Source: Nonomuraea rhodomycinica
Lineage (GTDB): Bacteria; Actinomycetota; Actinomycetes; Streptosporangiales; Streptosporangiaceae
Assembly: GCF_013363995.1 (NCBI RefSeq)
Contig: NZ_JABWGO010000001.1
Span: 310,001-374,000 of the forward strand
DNA: 64,000 bases
Direction of reading: 5' to 3'
Of the stretch, positions 8,853 to 17,223 are shown piece by piece. Both the position numbers and the translations under genes were made by a program. Below the pieces are notes generated by a model. That model had not been told where the DNA came from, ran no database searches, and saw only the letters and a list, made by a program, of their open reading frames with translations. The first letter of the stretch is position 1. The number at the start of each line of letters is the position of its first letter.

Positions 8853-9848
8853 CTAGCCGGTGGGGCCGAGCAGGCGGAGGAGTTCCTCCTCCCGGGCCGC
8901 GCTGAGCCCCGCCCGGCGCTCTCGCTCCAGTCCCTCGGCGCGTTCCCACGCCAGCACGTCCGTGACCAGGTCGGCCCGCGGGCGGTGGCGCAGCCCGGCC
9001 GCGAGCGCGGCGGCTCCGGAACGGGCGGACCAGCCCTCCCATCCCGGCTCGACCAGCCACATCGGCAGCGACTCCGGCCCCATGTACTCGGCGACGCCCT
9101 GCTCGAGCAGCCAGGCCGGGTCGGCCCGCACCACCGGCCCGGTGTGCCCGGCGACGGCGCGGCTCAGCTCGATCCACTCGCCGAACGGCACCACGGGCCC
9201 GACCGCGTCGAAGGTGCCGGTCGTCCCGCTCTCGGCGCAGTCGAGCAGCCAGCCGGCCAGGTCACGCACGTCGATCACCTGGGTGGGGAGGTCCAGGGAG
9301 TCGGGGACGAGCAGCGGGCCGTGCGGGTCGCGGGCCGCCCGCGCCACCCAGTAGCCCGTGCGCCCGCTGTGATCGCCGGGCCCGCCGATCAGCCCGGCGC
9401 GCGCGATGAGCAGCCGGTCGCCCACGGCCTCGGCCGAGGCCCGCTCACAGGCGACCTTCGCCTCGCCGTACAGCTCCCGGCCCACCTCGTCGCGGTCGGT
9501 GGGTTCCAGCAGCGGCCGGCTCTCGTCGGCGCCGGGCACGCCGTGGTCGGCGTAGGCGTTGCCGGAGGACACATACGTCCAGTGCTTGGCCCGCTCTCCC
9601 AGCGCCGCCAGCGCGCCGCGCACGAGGCCCGGCTGCCACGACACCTCCACGACGGCGTCCCAATCCTGGTGCCGCACCTCCTCGTAAGCCCCCGGCGCCC
9701 GCCGGTCGGCGGCCACCAGCACCGCGCCGTCGGCCGCCTGGCCGCTCTCGCCACGCGCCAGGCACGTCACCGCGTGCCCCCGCCCGACCGCCTGCCGCGC
9801 CACCTCGCGGCCCAGCCATGCCGTTCCGCCAAGGATGAGAATCTTCAT
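8853..9848 (-). CDS. NAD-dependent epimerase/dehydratase (extended SDR)
   Basis: 331 residues with an N-terminal Rossmann fold: [13 protein letters not shown] is the nucleotide-binding glycine motif. The SDR active site is visible as YVSSGNAYA and YGEAKVACE (Tyr-x-x-x-Lys). The C-terminal half is the variable substrate lobe. Substrate unknown; homologues act on nucleotide sugars or as reductases. ATG 9848 was chosen because the fold begins directly there; it has no strong ribosome binding site. It follows the HAD phosphatase on the same strand by eight bases, so they form one unit. Confidence 0.82.
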   Translation of the reverse strand: MKILILGGTAWLGREVARQAVGRGHAVTCLARGESGQAADGAVLVAADRRAPGAYEEVRHQDWDAVVEVSWQPGLVRGALAALGERAKHWTYVSSGNAYADHGVPGADESRPLLEPTDRDEVGRELYGEAKVACERASAEAVGDRLLIARAGLIGGPGDHSGRTGYWVARAARDPHGPLLVPDSLDLPTQVIDVRDLAGWLLDCAESGTTGTFDAVGPVVPFGEWIELSRAVAGHTGPVVRADPAWLLEQGVAEYMGPESLPMWLVEPGWEGWSARSGAAALAAGLRHRPRADLVTDVLAWERAEGLERERRAGLSAAREEELLRLLGPTG

Positions 9849-9856
9849 GAACGCAC

Positions 9857-10471
9857 TCAACCACCTGCCACGACGCCTCCCGGGCCGGTTCGCAGGGGGC
9901 GTAACGGAGGGCAGGTGCGGACAAGGCGTGCGGGCCGTGCCATCGGTCCGGCACGCGAGCGGGACCCGGCGGGCCAGCGGCCCGTGTGAGAGCGGACGTC
10001 GATGACCGTCATGCCCGCCGCCAGGGCCGCGGCGACGCCTTCGTCGCTGTCCTCGTAGACGGCGCACCGCTCAGGGGCGATCCCGAGCCGGTGCGCGGCC
10101 AGGAGGAAGATGTCCGGGGCGGGTTTGCCGCGCTCGACGTCCTCGCGGGTGACCACGGTGGAGAACAGGGAGGCGTAGGGCAGGTGGCGCATGGTCCGGG
10201 AGATGACGGTCCGCGATCCGCCGGAGGCGACGGCCATGGGCAGCCTGCCGTGGTAGGTCCGGACGATCTCCAGCACGGCCGGGTGCGCCCGGACGCGGTG
10301 GGCCTGCCGGAGGAAGTGCTCGTCGCACCGGGCGACGATCTCGCGGACGGGGATGGGCAGGTCCAGGGCTTCGGCCATGGCGCGGTAGTTGGCGCCTTGG
10401 CTGTCCACCAGCGTGCCGTCCCAGTCGAACAGCAGGCCGTCGGCGTCCCTTGGGGCGAGCGGGGAGAGCAT
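9857..10471 (-). CDS. HAD phosphatase (YqaB/beta-phosphoglucomutase-like) with a reduced cap
   Basis: 204 residues. Motif [10 protein letters not shown], motif II VASGGS, lysine motif [12 protein letters not shown] and motif [14 protein letters not shown] are all present, and the core resembles E. coli fructose-1-phosphatase YqaB. The segment between motifs I and II is only about 65 residues, clearly shorter than the usual C1 cap, suggesting an internal deletion. The last about 35 residues are Arg/Pro-rich and probably disordered. ATG 10471 has GGCGGAG upstream. The AT-rich stretch near 10515 (TATATT on this strand) is a likely promoter element. Activity on a sugar phosphate is possible but uncertain. 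Confidence 0.8.
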   Translation of the reverse strand: MLSPLAPRDADGLLFDWDGTLVDSQGANYRAMAEALDLPIPVREIVARCDEHFLRQAHRVRAHPAVLEIVRTYHGRLPMAVASGGSRTVISRTMRHLPYASLFSTVVTREDVERGKPAPDIFLLAAHRLGIAPERCAVYEDSDEGVAAALAAGMTVIDVRSHTGRWPAGSRSRAGPMARPARLVRTCPPLRPLRTGPGGVVAGG

Positions 10472-10615
10472 GCGACGGCTCCGCCTTTCGGACGCTTTTC
10501 GCCGTATCCGGAAATATAGGCGAATTCTGCCGAGGCGTCCCCTGGCGCGACGGCCGCGTGCTCAGCGCGGGGCCGGAGGCACCTCGCCCGGCCTCCCCGA
10601 GCGCAGGCGGACGCC

Positions 10616-10677
10616 GCGGCTCGCGCACCGGGATCACCCCCGCCCCGCGGCTCGCGCACCGGGATCACCCTCGCCCC
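10616..10677. repeat. 31-bp tandem duplication
   Basis: Two nearly identical 31-bp units (10616-10646 and 10647-10677), differing by one base, begin GCGGCTCGCGCACCGGGATC. They sit in the gap between the HAD and MFS genes and run over the MFS stop codon. Confidence 0.85.
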
Positions 10678-12080
10678 GCGGGCGGGCCGTCGCCGGGCGG
10701 CGACGCCTGCCGGAGGGTGAGCGCGGCGACGACGGTGACGCCCATCGCCGCCGCGCCGAGCCAGGATGCCGACGTGTATCCGGCGTCGGCCGGGAACGTC
10801 GCGCCCGGCGGAGTGGCGGCGGCCAGCGTGAGACCGCCCAGCGCGCTGCCGATCGAGAAGCCGACGCTGCGGACCACCTGGTTGAAGCTCATGGCGCTCG
10901 ACGTCTCGCCGGCCGGGGTGACGGCCAGGATCGCGGCCGGCATCGCCGCCGAGAACACGCCGACACCCAGACCCAGCAGGCCCATCACCGCGAACGACAG
11001 CCACAACTGGCCGCGGGCCAGCGCGAACAGCACCAGCGCCGCCAGCACGGCGCCGCCCCCGGCGGCCAGCACCGCCGCCGGGGCGAACCGCCCGTGCAAC
11101 GGCCGCACCAGCCTGCCGCCGACGAACCCCAGCGCCGAGAACGGCACCAGCACCAGGCCCGCCACGAACACGCCGACGCCGAACCCGTACCCGGCCGAGG
11201 CGGGTGTCTGCACGTAGCGGGTGACCAGGGTCAGCAGCAGGTACATGCCGACGCCGCCGAGCAGCATGACCGCGTTGGCCCCGGCCACCGCGGGCGTGCG
11301 CAGCAGCGCCAGGTCCACCAGCGGGGCCGCGCACCGGCGTTCGCGCCGTACCCAGCCGACCAGCAGCACGGCGGCGGCGGCCACGAGCGCCGCGGCGAGG
11401 ACCGGACGGCGGGTCCACAGAGCGCTCTGGCTGATCGCCAGCAACAGGGCCGACAGGCCGGCGCCGAGCAGCGCCGCACCCGGCACGTCGACGGCCGACG
11501 CGCGGCCCGCCGGCGGCCGGGGCACCGACCACCAGGCGGCGCCCAGCGCGAGCGCGGTGACCAGCAGGCCGAGCCCGTAGGCCGCGCGCAGCCCCGCCAC
11601 GTCGGTCAGCAGCCCGGCCAGCGGGTAGCCGACGCCGATGCCGACGATGGAGGCCACCGACAGCAGCGCGATCGCCGAGCCGGAACGCGACGCCGGCAGG
11701 TGGTCACGGGCCACGCCCATCAGCAGCGGCGTCAGCCCCAGCCCCGCCCCTTGGGCCACCCGTCCGGCCAGCAGCCAGCCGAACGGCAGCGGCGCCACGG
11801 TCAGCACACTGCCCGCCACCACGACCGCCAAGGTGGCCAGGACGACCTGGCGGCGGCGCGGCCCCGTGCCCAGGCGGCCCAGCACCGGCGTGGCGATCGC
11901 GCCGACGAGCAGCGGGGCGGTGAGCGTCCACTGCGCGGCGGCCAGCGACACGCCGAACGAGCCCGCCACCGAGGTGATCAGCGGCGCCCCGAGACTGCCG
12001 ACGACCGCCACGACGAGCGCGGTGAAGACCAGCGCCGGCACGAGCATGCGGCCGGTGGCGGTCGTGTCTTCGGCGGTCAC
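10665..12080 (-). CDS. MFS transporter
   Basis: 471 residues, about 14 hydrophobic helices, a major facilitator exporter. Seen: VVGSLGAPLITSVAGSFGVS in helix 1, a motif-A-like loop GRLGTGPRRRQVV and the motif-C-like GIGVGYPLAGLLTDVAG. The GTG at 12080 (VTAEDTT) has GAGGCGA upstream; codons further upstream to 12215 encode a charged stretch unlike a membrane protein. The stop lies inside the 31-bp duplication. Substrate unknown. The 222 bp upstream, to the PhzF stop, hold no gene that I can support. Confidence 0.85.
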   Translation of the reverse strand: MTAEDTTATGRMLVPALVFTALVVAVVGSLGAPLITSVAGSFGVSLAAAQWTLTAPLLVGAIATPVLGRLGTGPRRRQVVLATLAVVVAGSVLTVAPLPFGWLLAGRVAQGAGLGLTPLLMGVARDHLPASRSGSAIALLSVASIVGIGVGYPLAGLLTDVAGLRAAYGLGLLVTALALGAAWWSVPRPPAGRASAVDVPGAALLGAGLSALLLAISQSALWTRRPVLAAALVAAAAVLLVGWVRRERRCAAPLVDLALLRTPAVAGANAVMLLGGVGMYLLLTLVTRYVQTPASAGYGFGVGVFVAGLVLVPFSALGFVGGRLVRPLHGRFAPAAVLAAGGGAVLAALVLFALARGQLWLSFAVMGLLGLGVGVFSAAMPAAILAVTPAGETSSAMSFNQVVRSVGFSIGSALGGLTLAAATPPGATFPADAGYTSASWLGAAAMGVTVVAALTLRQASPPGDGPPAGRG

Positions 12081-12302
12081 CGGTTCGCCTCGGCGGTGAG
12101 GCTCTCCCGCGCCACCTCGCGCGACTCCGCCGGGCGCGCGCCCGATGCGAGGCCGTCCGTGATCGTGTCGCCGGAGGCCGGCGGCAGTACCCTTCTCATC
12201 CGTCCCCTCCGTCATGGACCTGCGGGTCCGTGAAGATCTCCCGAAGCCGCCGCTCCCGCTCAGACGCTCGCCCCGCCGGCTTCCGCGGTCTCTCCCGGCC
12301 GG

Positions 12303-13166
12303 TCACGGCAGGCGAAGGACGCCCGCGATCCGCGCGGCACCGCCCAGCCGGACCACGGCGCCCCGCGGGGCGGCGGTGATCGTGGACGGACTGCCGAGGG
12401 AGTCGCCCATGTCCACGGTGATGCCGGCGAAGCCCTGATCGGCGAGATGGGCGGCGAGGCAGGCGGTGCTGTTGGCGTTGGCGACGTCCTCGGGCACGCC
12501 GATCGACGGGGCGAACATGCGGGCCGCGGCCCGGCCGGAGCGCTCCGGGACGGAGTAGACGTAGCAGCCGAGGAGGCCCAGCCGGTCGCAGGCGGCGCGG
12601 AGCCGGTCGAGGTCCGGGTCCAGCGCGGCCAGGGCCGGCCGCGTGGCGAGGGGGATCAGCAGCCGCGGCCGCCCCACCGCGGCGACCCGGGCACCGGGCG
12701 CGAGGATGTCCGGGGTGACGCCGAGAGCGGGCAGGACGAGGTCGCACTCGGCCGCGGTGGGCTCGCGCAGGTCGACGGAGCCGGTGTCGAAGGAGGCCGT
12801 GACGTGGCCCTCCTCCCCCACGGCGCGACCAGGGAGGTCGCCGCCCGGCGTACGGAGGGTGGTGCGGTGCTCCGCGCTCCCGGCGCGCTCGGCGAGGAAG
12901 GCCAGGGCCGCGATCGTCCCGTGGCCGCACGCGGGCAGCTCGCCCTCCGCGGTGAAGAAGCGCAGGCTCGCCACCGGTCCGTCCGGTCCGTCCGGTCCGT
13001 CGTACGCGGAGACGAAGACCGCGTGCGAGGTTCCGGTCAGGACCGGCACGCGGCGGCGCTCGTCCTCGCTCAACGGCGCCTCCTCCATCACCGCGGTGGG
13101 GCTGCCGCCTTCGCCGTCGCGCAGGCAGGCGTGGACGATCGTGACCCGCGCGCCGCCGCCGCTCAT
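12303..13166 (-). CDS. PhzF-family isomerase-like protein
   Basis: 287 residues with the duplicated PhzF fold: a first half with RFFTAEGELPACGHGTIAA (the ACGH-x-T motif) and a second half with MFAPSIGVPEDVANANSTA. In phenazine PhzF the general acid/base is the Glu in a NLSET-like stretch; here that place reads GTSHAVFV, so the Glu seems absent. Three in-frame copies of a 9-bp unit (12974-13000) encode DGPDGPDGP in a loop. ATG 13166 overlaps the stop of the upstream carboxymuconolactone-decarboxylase gene by four bases, so they are translationally coupled. Likely controlled by the divergent HxlR regulator. The reaction is unknown. Confidence 0.82.
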   Translation of the reverse strand: MSGGGARVTIVHACLRDGEGGSPTAVMEEAPLSEDERRRVPVLTGTSHAVFVSAYDGPDGPDGPVASLRFFTAEGELPACGHGTIAALAFLAERAGSAEHRTTLRTPGGDLPGRAVGEEGHVTASFDTGSVDLREPTAAECDLVLPALGVTPDILAPGARVAAVGRPRLLIPLATRPALAALDPDLDRLRAACDRLGLLGCYVYSVPERSGRAAARMFAPSIGVPEDVANANSTACLAAHLADQGFAGITVDMGDSLGSPSTITAAPRGAVVRLGGAARIAGVLRLP

Positions 13167-13771
13167 CGGCGGTCACTCCCGTCGGTCCCCTCGGCCCTGG
13201 CCGGTCGCGGGGGTCGCGGCTCTTCCGGGAACGGGACGGCCCAGGGCTCCTCCTCCAGCAGGAGCCCGTTCGCCAGATACCCGATGGTGCGGTACCAACC
13301 GGCCAGAACGAGGAACTCGATCAGCTGCTCGTCCGGGTAGTGGACGCGCAGGGCGTCCCAGGCGGGCTGCGACAGCCGCGCGGTCTCGTGCAGCTCGTCG
13401 ACCGCGTGCAGCAGCGCCGCGTGACGCGCGGGCCACGAGCCGTCGACCCCGGGGGCGGCGGTCGCCCGCAGCCGCTCCGGGCTGAGGCCGGCCTGCCGGG
13501 CGAGGGTGGCCGCGTGGACGCCCCACTCGTAGCGGCACCCTGCGCGGGCGGTGACGCGGGCGATGACGAGCTCCCGGTCGGCGGCGGGCAGCAGCCCGTG
13601 GCCGAGCAGCCCGGCGCCCAGGACGAACATCCGCGAGGCCAGCTCCGGGTTGCGGTGCAGGACGCGGAACAGCGTGAGCGGCTCGTGCGGCACGCCGGGC
13701 GGCATCCAGCGGCGCAGCGCCTGCTCGACGGAGGCGGGATAGGGCGGGGCTAGCGGTTCGATGCGCGGCAC
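13163..13771 (-). CDS. carboxymuconolactone decarboxylase / AhpD-like family protein
   Basis: 202-residue all-helical protein. The conserved site is RAGCRYEWGVHAA (Cys, Glu, His), the signature of the CMD/AhpD superfamily; only one Cys of the AhpD CxxC is present. The family includes decarboxylases and peroxide-stress proteins, so the exact role is open. GTG 13771 has AGGAG eight bases upstream. First gene of a two-gene operon with the PhzF-like gene; divergent from an HxlR regulator 68 bp away, which is the likely controller. Confidence 0.85.
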   Translation of the reverse strand: MPRIEPLAPPYPASVEQALRRWMPPGVPHEPLTLFRVLHRNPELASRMFVLGAGLLGHGLLPAADRELVIARVTARAGCRYEWGVHAATLARQAGLSPERLRATAAPGVDGSWPARHAALLHAVDELHETARLSQPAWDALRVHYPDEQLIEFLVLAGWYRTIGYLANGLLLEEEPWAVPFPEEPRPPRPARAEGTDGSDRR

Positions 13772-13839
13772 GTGAGCACTCCTGCTTCGATTTCCGAACC
13801 ACTATGATGCTTCGGCAGACGGAGCGCAAGGGAGTGCAC

Positions 13840-14196
13840 ATGGCGGCGAGCGCGCCCCAGCCGGGCGTACCGGTACGTGGATCGTCGTCCGGCCGGCCGG
13901 TGATGGCCGCGCTCGACCTGCTCGGACGGCGCTGGACGATGCGCATCCTGTGGGAGCTGAGCCTGGAGCCCGCGGGTTTCCGCGAACTCCAGCGGCGCTG
14001 CGAGCGCATGTCCTCCAGCGTGCTCAGCACCCGGCTCGACGAGCTGACCGCGGCCCGCCTGACCGCCGTGCGCGACGACGGCTACCGCCTCACGCCTCTC
14101 GGGCGGGACCTCGTCGAGGCGCTCGCGCCGCTCGACGCCTGGAGCCGCCGCTGGGCCCGAGAGCTGCACGATGCCCCGCCGAACCACCAGCGGTGA
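13840..14196 (+). CDS. HxlR-family winged-helix regulator
   Basis: 118-residue DNA-binding protein with the HxlR order: LDLLGRRWTMRILWEL, FRELQRRCERMSSSVLSTRL (recognition region) and wing LTAVRDDGYRLTPLG. ATG 13840 has GGGAG upstream; the earlier in-frame ATG at 13804 lacks one. No redox cysteine pair is placed as in Bacillus HxlR-type sensors (a single Cys in RRCERM). Divergent from the CMD/PhzF operon, which it probably controls; effector unknown. Confidence 0.9.
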   Translation: MAASAPQPGVPVRGSSSGRPVMAALDLLGRRWTMRILWELSLEPAGFRELQRRCERMSSSVLSTRLDELTAARLTAVRDDGYRLTPLGRDLVEALAPLDAWSRRWARELHDAPPNHQR

Positions 14197-14230
14197 GGCG
14201 GTGACGCTCCCGGCCTCGAAGGAGCCGCGG

Positions 14231-14644
14231 TCAGCGTTCGCAGTACGCCTTGAGGCCACGTGCTTCGGTGTCGATGTATCGCCGGGTGAGCCGATCGGTG
14301 AGCAGCCGGACCACACCGGCCAGCGGACCGGAGTGGTCGATGCTGAGCGTGAGGGTTGTTCCGCCGTCCGGGCCCGCGGACAGCAGGTGGCCGCCGACCG
14401 TGGTGACGCCGGCCGAGCGCCGCACCCAGGAGAAGGACCGCTCCTGTTCCAGCTCGGTGATCTCCCACTCGGCGCTGCCCAGTCGCGGCTGGGTCAGGCG
14501 CGCACGTCTCCCCGGCCGCGTCGGGCCCGGGTCGAGCCACCTGGCCGTGGTCACGGTGTCGGTCCAGTCGGGCCAGCGCTCGATGTCGAGCAGGACCCTC
14601 CAAACCGCCGGGACAGGCGCCGCGACAGTGGTCGACGTCCGCAT
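14231..14644 (-). CDS. SRPBCC-family (polyketide cyclase/START-like) protein
   Basis: 137 residues, typical of the small SRPBCC lipid- or polyketide-binding fold: an initial strand (STTVAAPVPAVWRVLLDIER) with WPDWTDTV, and a long C-terminal helix (TDRLTRRYIDTEARGLKAYC). No catalytic residue is required in this family; ligand unknown. ATG 14644 has GGAG six bases upstream. Divergent from a TetR regulator with a perfect palindrome between, so it is probably that regulator's target. Confidence 0.85.
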   Translation of the reverse strand: MRTSTTVAAPVPAVWRVLLDIERWPDWTDTVTTARWLDPGPTRPGRRARLTQPRLGSAEWEITELEQERSFSWVRRSAGVTTVGGHLLSAGPDGGTTLTLSIDHSGPLAGVVRLLTDRLTRRYIDTEARGLKAYCER

Positions 14645-14676
14645 GAGGATCTCCGTTCCAGAAGGTCGCACCGTGA

Positions 14677-14692
14677 TGTACCAAACGGTACA
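14677..14692. promoter_or_regulatory. palindromic operator between SRPBCC gene and TetR
   Basis: TGTACC-AAAC-GGTACA is a perfect 6-bp inverted repeat with a 4-base spacer, placed between divergent starts at 14644 and about 14726. Size and position fit a TetR operator controlling both genes. Confidence 0.6.
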
Positions 14693-14725
14693 GCTACCAT
14701 GAGGGGCATGGCCGAGAGGGCTGCC

Positions 14726-15313
14726 ATGTCAGGCACCGCGAAACAGACGCTGCTCGAACGCTGCCTCCAGCACCTGCAGGAGGTCGGCTTCAGCGATCTG
14801 AGCATGCGCGAGCTCGCCGCGGCGATCGGCACGAGCCATCGCATGCTGCACTACCACTTCGGATCACGTGACGGCTTGCTGGTCGAGATCGTCAACCTGA
14901 TGGAGGCCCGCCAGCGCGCCGCCCTGGCGGCGCTCGAAGCCGACACCAGCGATCTCACCGAACTGTCCCGGGCCTTCTGGAAGCGCGTCAGCGACCCCGC
15001 CCTCGCGCCGGCCGAACGGCTGTTCTTCGAGATCTACGCGCACGCCCTGAACGGGCGCCCTTGGACGGCCGGGTTCCGCGAGTCGGTCGTCACGGCCTGG
15101 ACCGGCCCGGTCACCGACATGCTCACCAGGCACGGCCTCCCCCCGCGCCAGGCCGGCCGCGCGGCCCGGCTCTCGCTCGCCGTCGGCCGCGGACTGCTTC
15201 TCGATCTCCTCGCCACCGGCGACCAGGCGGCGGTCGACGACGCCGCCGAACTCTTCGCCGAACTCATCGCCAGGGTCGAGGAACCACGGGACACCCCGCC
15301 GTCCCCCAGGTGA
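14726..15313 (+). CDS. TetR-family regulator
   Basis: 195 residues. N-terminal helix-turn-helix: QHLQEVGFSDLSMRELAAAI then GTSHRMLHYHFGSRDGLL. The rest is a helical ligand domain (FFEIYAHALNGRP, LSLAVGRGLLLDLLATGDQ). Three in-frame ATGs exist (14699, 14708, 14726); 14726 was chosen because only it has a well-spaced purine site (GAGAGGG, five bases). The upstream choices would run closer to the operator at 14677-14692. Likely autoregulated and controlling the divergent SRPBCC gene. Confidence 0.88.
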   Translation: MSGTAKQTLLERCLQHLQEVGFSDLSMRELAAAIGTSHRMLHYHFGSRDGLLVEIVNLMEARQRAALAALEADTSDLTELSRAFWKRVSDPALAPAERLFFEIYAHALNGRPWTAGFRESVVTAWTGPVTDMLTRHGLPPRQAGRAARLSLAVGRGLLLDLLATGDQAAVDDAAELFAELIARVEEPRDTPPSPR

Positions 15314-15364
15314 CGCTCTCCTGGAGTCCCGCCTTTCCGGGCCGGCGTCCCCGCCTGAAGGGGG

Positions 15365-16540
15365 TCATGCGCCCAGCCACCGAACCGGGGACACCTGGCG
15401 CAGGTGCACGAGCACGTCGAACGCCTCCGGCAGCGAGGCGACCGCCAGGTGCTCGGCGAGATCACGGGAGGGGTCGTAGACGCCGCTGATGACGCGGACC
15501 TTCGCGGGTCCCTCCCACCGGCGGCGCAGATCGCCGCGCCGCAGGTCCAGCCAGCGGGCGGCCCGGCCCGGAGCGGCCAGCCGGGCGTCGAGCCAGTCGG
15601 GGGCGGGTTCGGGGACGGCGGCGACGCCGAGGTCGCCGTGGTGGAAGCCGATCGCCACCGAGACGTACCCCGCGCCGTGGTGGTCGCGCAGCACGCTGCC
15701 GACCGTGGGCTGAGGGCCGCGCTGAGGAGCCAGGCCCAGCGTCGCCGGAGCGGCCGAGGTGTGCGCGATGCCGTCCCAGTAGGCCACGCGGTGCCCGGTC
15801 CGGCGCTGGTGCTCGATGATCGTGCCCGCCCACACCCGGGCGTCGCCGGCGTAGTCGCCGCGTCCGGCGACGCTGCGCTCGTGGAAGTCCACGATGAGCC
15901 GCGTCCGGGCCAGGACGGCGTCCAGGTCGGCGTCCAGGTCGGCGTGGCGGGGCAGTCGCTCGACGATGGCGAGCGCGTCGCGGGCGTGCTCGGCGAAGGG
16001 ACGGCCCGGATGCAGCCCTCGGGCCCGCTGCACGTGCTCGTCGATCTCGTGCGCGGTACGGATCGGCTCCAGGTGGGCGGCCAGCTCGGCCAGCAGGTGC
16101 GGGGCGGCACGGCGGACGTGACCGAGCACGGCGTCGTAGTCTTCCGGCCGCGCCTGGGCCGGTTTGACCCCGAAGATGCGGATGGGGTCGTCGAGGTGGT
16201 CCCGGTTGAACCCGCGGATCCACTCCAGCGCCGTGACCATGCCCGCGGTGCGCCAGGGCCGCCAGGCGCCGTCCAACGCGGATGCCGCGGATGCCGCGGC
16301 CCCGTCGCCTCCGGTGACGAACGTGTCGAGCGTCGCCGCGACGGCGGCGCCGTCCTGGAGGGCCAGCGCGCGGAAGCCGTGCCGATGGGCCAGCCTGCGG
16401 AAGATCTGGTCGCGTAGGTCGAAGGTGTCGTGGGCGAACCGGGTCGACTCGCCGAGCCCGGCGATCGTCGCGCCGGCGGCGACGGCGTCCGCCAGTTCGT
16501 CGAGGGCGGCTGCGGACAGGAGGCCGGGGGTCGCGCTCAT
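15365..16540 (-). CDS. erythromycin esterase family protein
   Basis: 391 residues, similar to EreA/succinoglycan-biosynthesis esterase superfamily proteins. N-terminal GLGESTRFAHDTFDLR carries the conserved Gly-x-Gly-Glu with a nearby His. Later come FHERSVAGRGDYAGDARVW and RTGHRVAYWDGIAHTS, matching the metal-hydrolase-like pocket of this family. True macrolide esterase activity cannot be told from sequence. ATG 16540 overlaps the stop of the upstream FMN reductase by four bases, so the two are one operon, under the multi-site TetR operator at 17148-17201. Confidence 0.83.
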   Translation of the reverse strand: MSATPGLLSAAALDELADAVAAGATIAGLGESTRFAHDTFDLRDQIFRRLAHRHGFRALALQDGAAVAATLDTFVTGGDGAAASAASALDGAWRPWRTAGMVTALEWIRGFNRDHLDDPIRIFGVKPAQARPEDYDAVLGHVRRAAPHLLAELAAHLEPIRTAHEIDEHVQRARGLHPGRPFAEHARDALAIVERLPRHADLDADLDAVLARTRLIVDFHERSVAGRGDYAGDARVWAGTIIEHQRRTGHRVAYWDGIAHTSAAPATLGLAPQRGPQPTVGSVLRDHHGAGYVSVAIGFHHGDLGVAAVPEPAPDWLDARLAAPGRAARWLDLRRGDLRRRWEGPAKVRVISGVYDPSRDLAEHLAVASLPEAFDVLVHLRQVSPVRWLGA

Positions 16541-17124
16541 GCCAGGGCTCCTTCCCGGACCGGCTGCAGCGCCCGGGACCAGACGACGACGTCGGCCAGC
16601 AGGGTCGAGAGGGTCTGGTGCTGGTGCGCGCCGGGTGTGAAGGCGCCCGGCTCGGTGGGGGCGGAGAAGGTGAAGTCGTGGTGCAGGGACAGCGCCACCT
16701 GGGTGCGCACGGTGGCGACCCGCAGCTCGGCCAGGATCAGCCGCAGATGCTCGACCGCGCGGGTCGCGCCGTGCAGGCCGTAACCGACGAAGCCGGCCGC
16801 CTTGTTGTTCCACTCGGCGTAGACGAAGTCCAGGGCGTTCTTCAGCGCGCCCGGGATCGAATGGTTGTACTCCGGCGTGACGAACACGAACCCGTCGTAG
16901 CGGGAGACCGCCTCGGCGAAGCGCACGGTGTGGGCGTTGCCGTACCGGCCGAACAGCGCCGGCTGCTCCTCGTCCAGCAGCGGCAGGGCGAAGTCGGCGA
17001 GGTCGACGATCTCGAAGTCGGCCTCCGGCTGCTCCTGCGCGGCCACCGAGGCGACCCACTCGGCGACCGCACGGCCCCGGCGGCCGGGGCGGGTGCTGCC
17101 GACGACGATCCCGATCCTGGTCAT
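16537..17124 (-). CDS. NADPH-dependent FMN reductase family protein
   Basis: 195 residues, flavodoxin-like fold. IGIVVGSTRPGRRGRAVAEW is the FMN phosphate loop and FVFVTPEYNHSIPGALKNA is the family's central FMN/quinone site. Reduces FMN, quinones or azo compounds with NAD(P)H. ATG 17124 has AGGAGAG upstream; a 14-codon extension to 17166 would run into the operator and lacks a ribosome site. It leads the operon with the erythromycin-esterase-like gene and is divergent from the TetR at 17224. Confidence 0.9.
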   Translation of the reverse strand: MTRIGIVVGSTRPGRRGRAVAEWVASVAAQEQPEADFEIVDLADFALPLLDEEQPALFGRYGNAHTVRFAEAVSRYDGFVFVTPEYNHSIPGALKNALDFVYAEWNNKAAGFVGYGLHGATRAVEHLRLILAELRVATVRTQVALSLHHDFTFSAPTEPGAFTPGAHQHQTLSTLLADVVVWSRALQPVREGALA

Positions 17125-17147
17125 GATCTCTCCTACGGACGTAGATG

Positions 17148-17201
17148 CACCGAACGGTGTAGACATTACATCGATCGGTGTAGCGAATGCAATCGACGGT
17201 G
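17148..17201. promoter_or_regulatory. array of TetR-type operator sites phased at 21 bp
   Basis: Site 1 CACCG-AA-CGGTG (17148-17159) is a perfect palindrome. Site 2 CATCG-AT-CGGTG (17169-17180) has one mismatch. A third, right-half CGGTG lies at 17197-17201. The CGGTG half-sites recur exactly every 21 bp, so they face the same side of the helix. They fill the divergent promoter between the FMN reductase and TetR genes. Confidence 0.65.
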
Positions 17202-17223
17202 CAATCCGATAACCTCAGGCAGC

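Noticed and set aside
10009..11532. Frameshift joining the HAD phosphatase and MFS genes in one long minus frame
   Set aside because: Both genes are complete in their own frames with starts and stops; the long frame is a shadow of both.
15365..16540. True macrolide resistance gene
   Set aside because: Only family-level similarity to erythromycin esterases; no macrolide genes nearby, so function left open.
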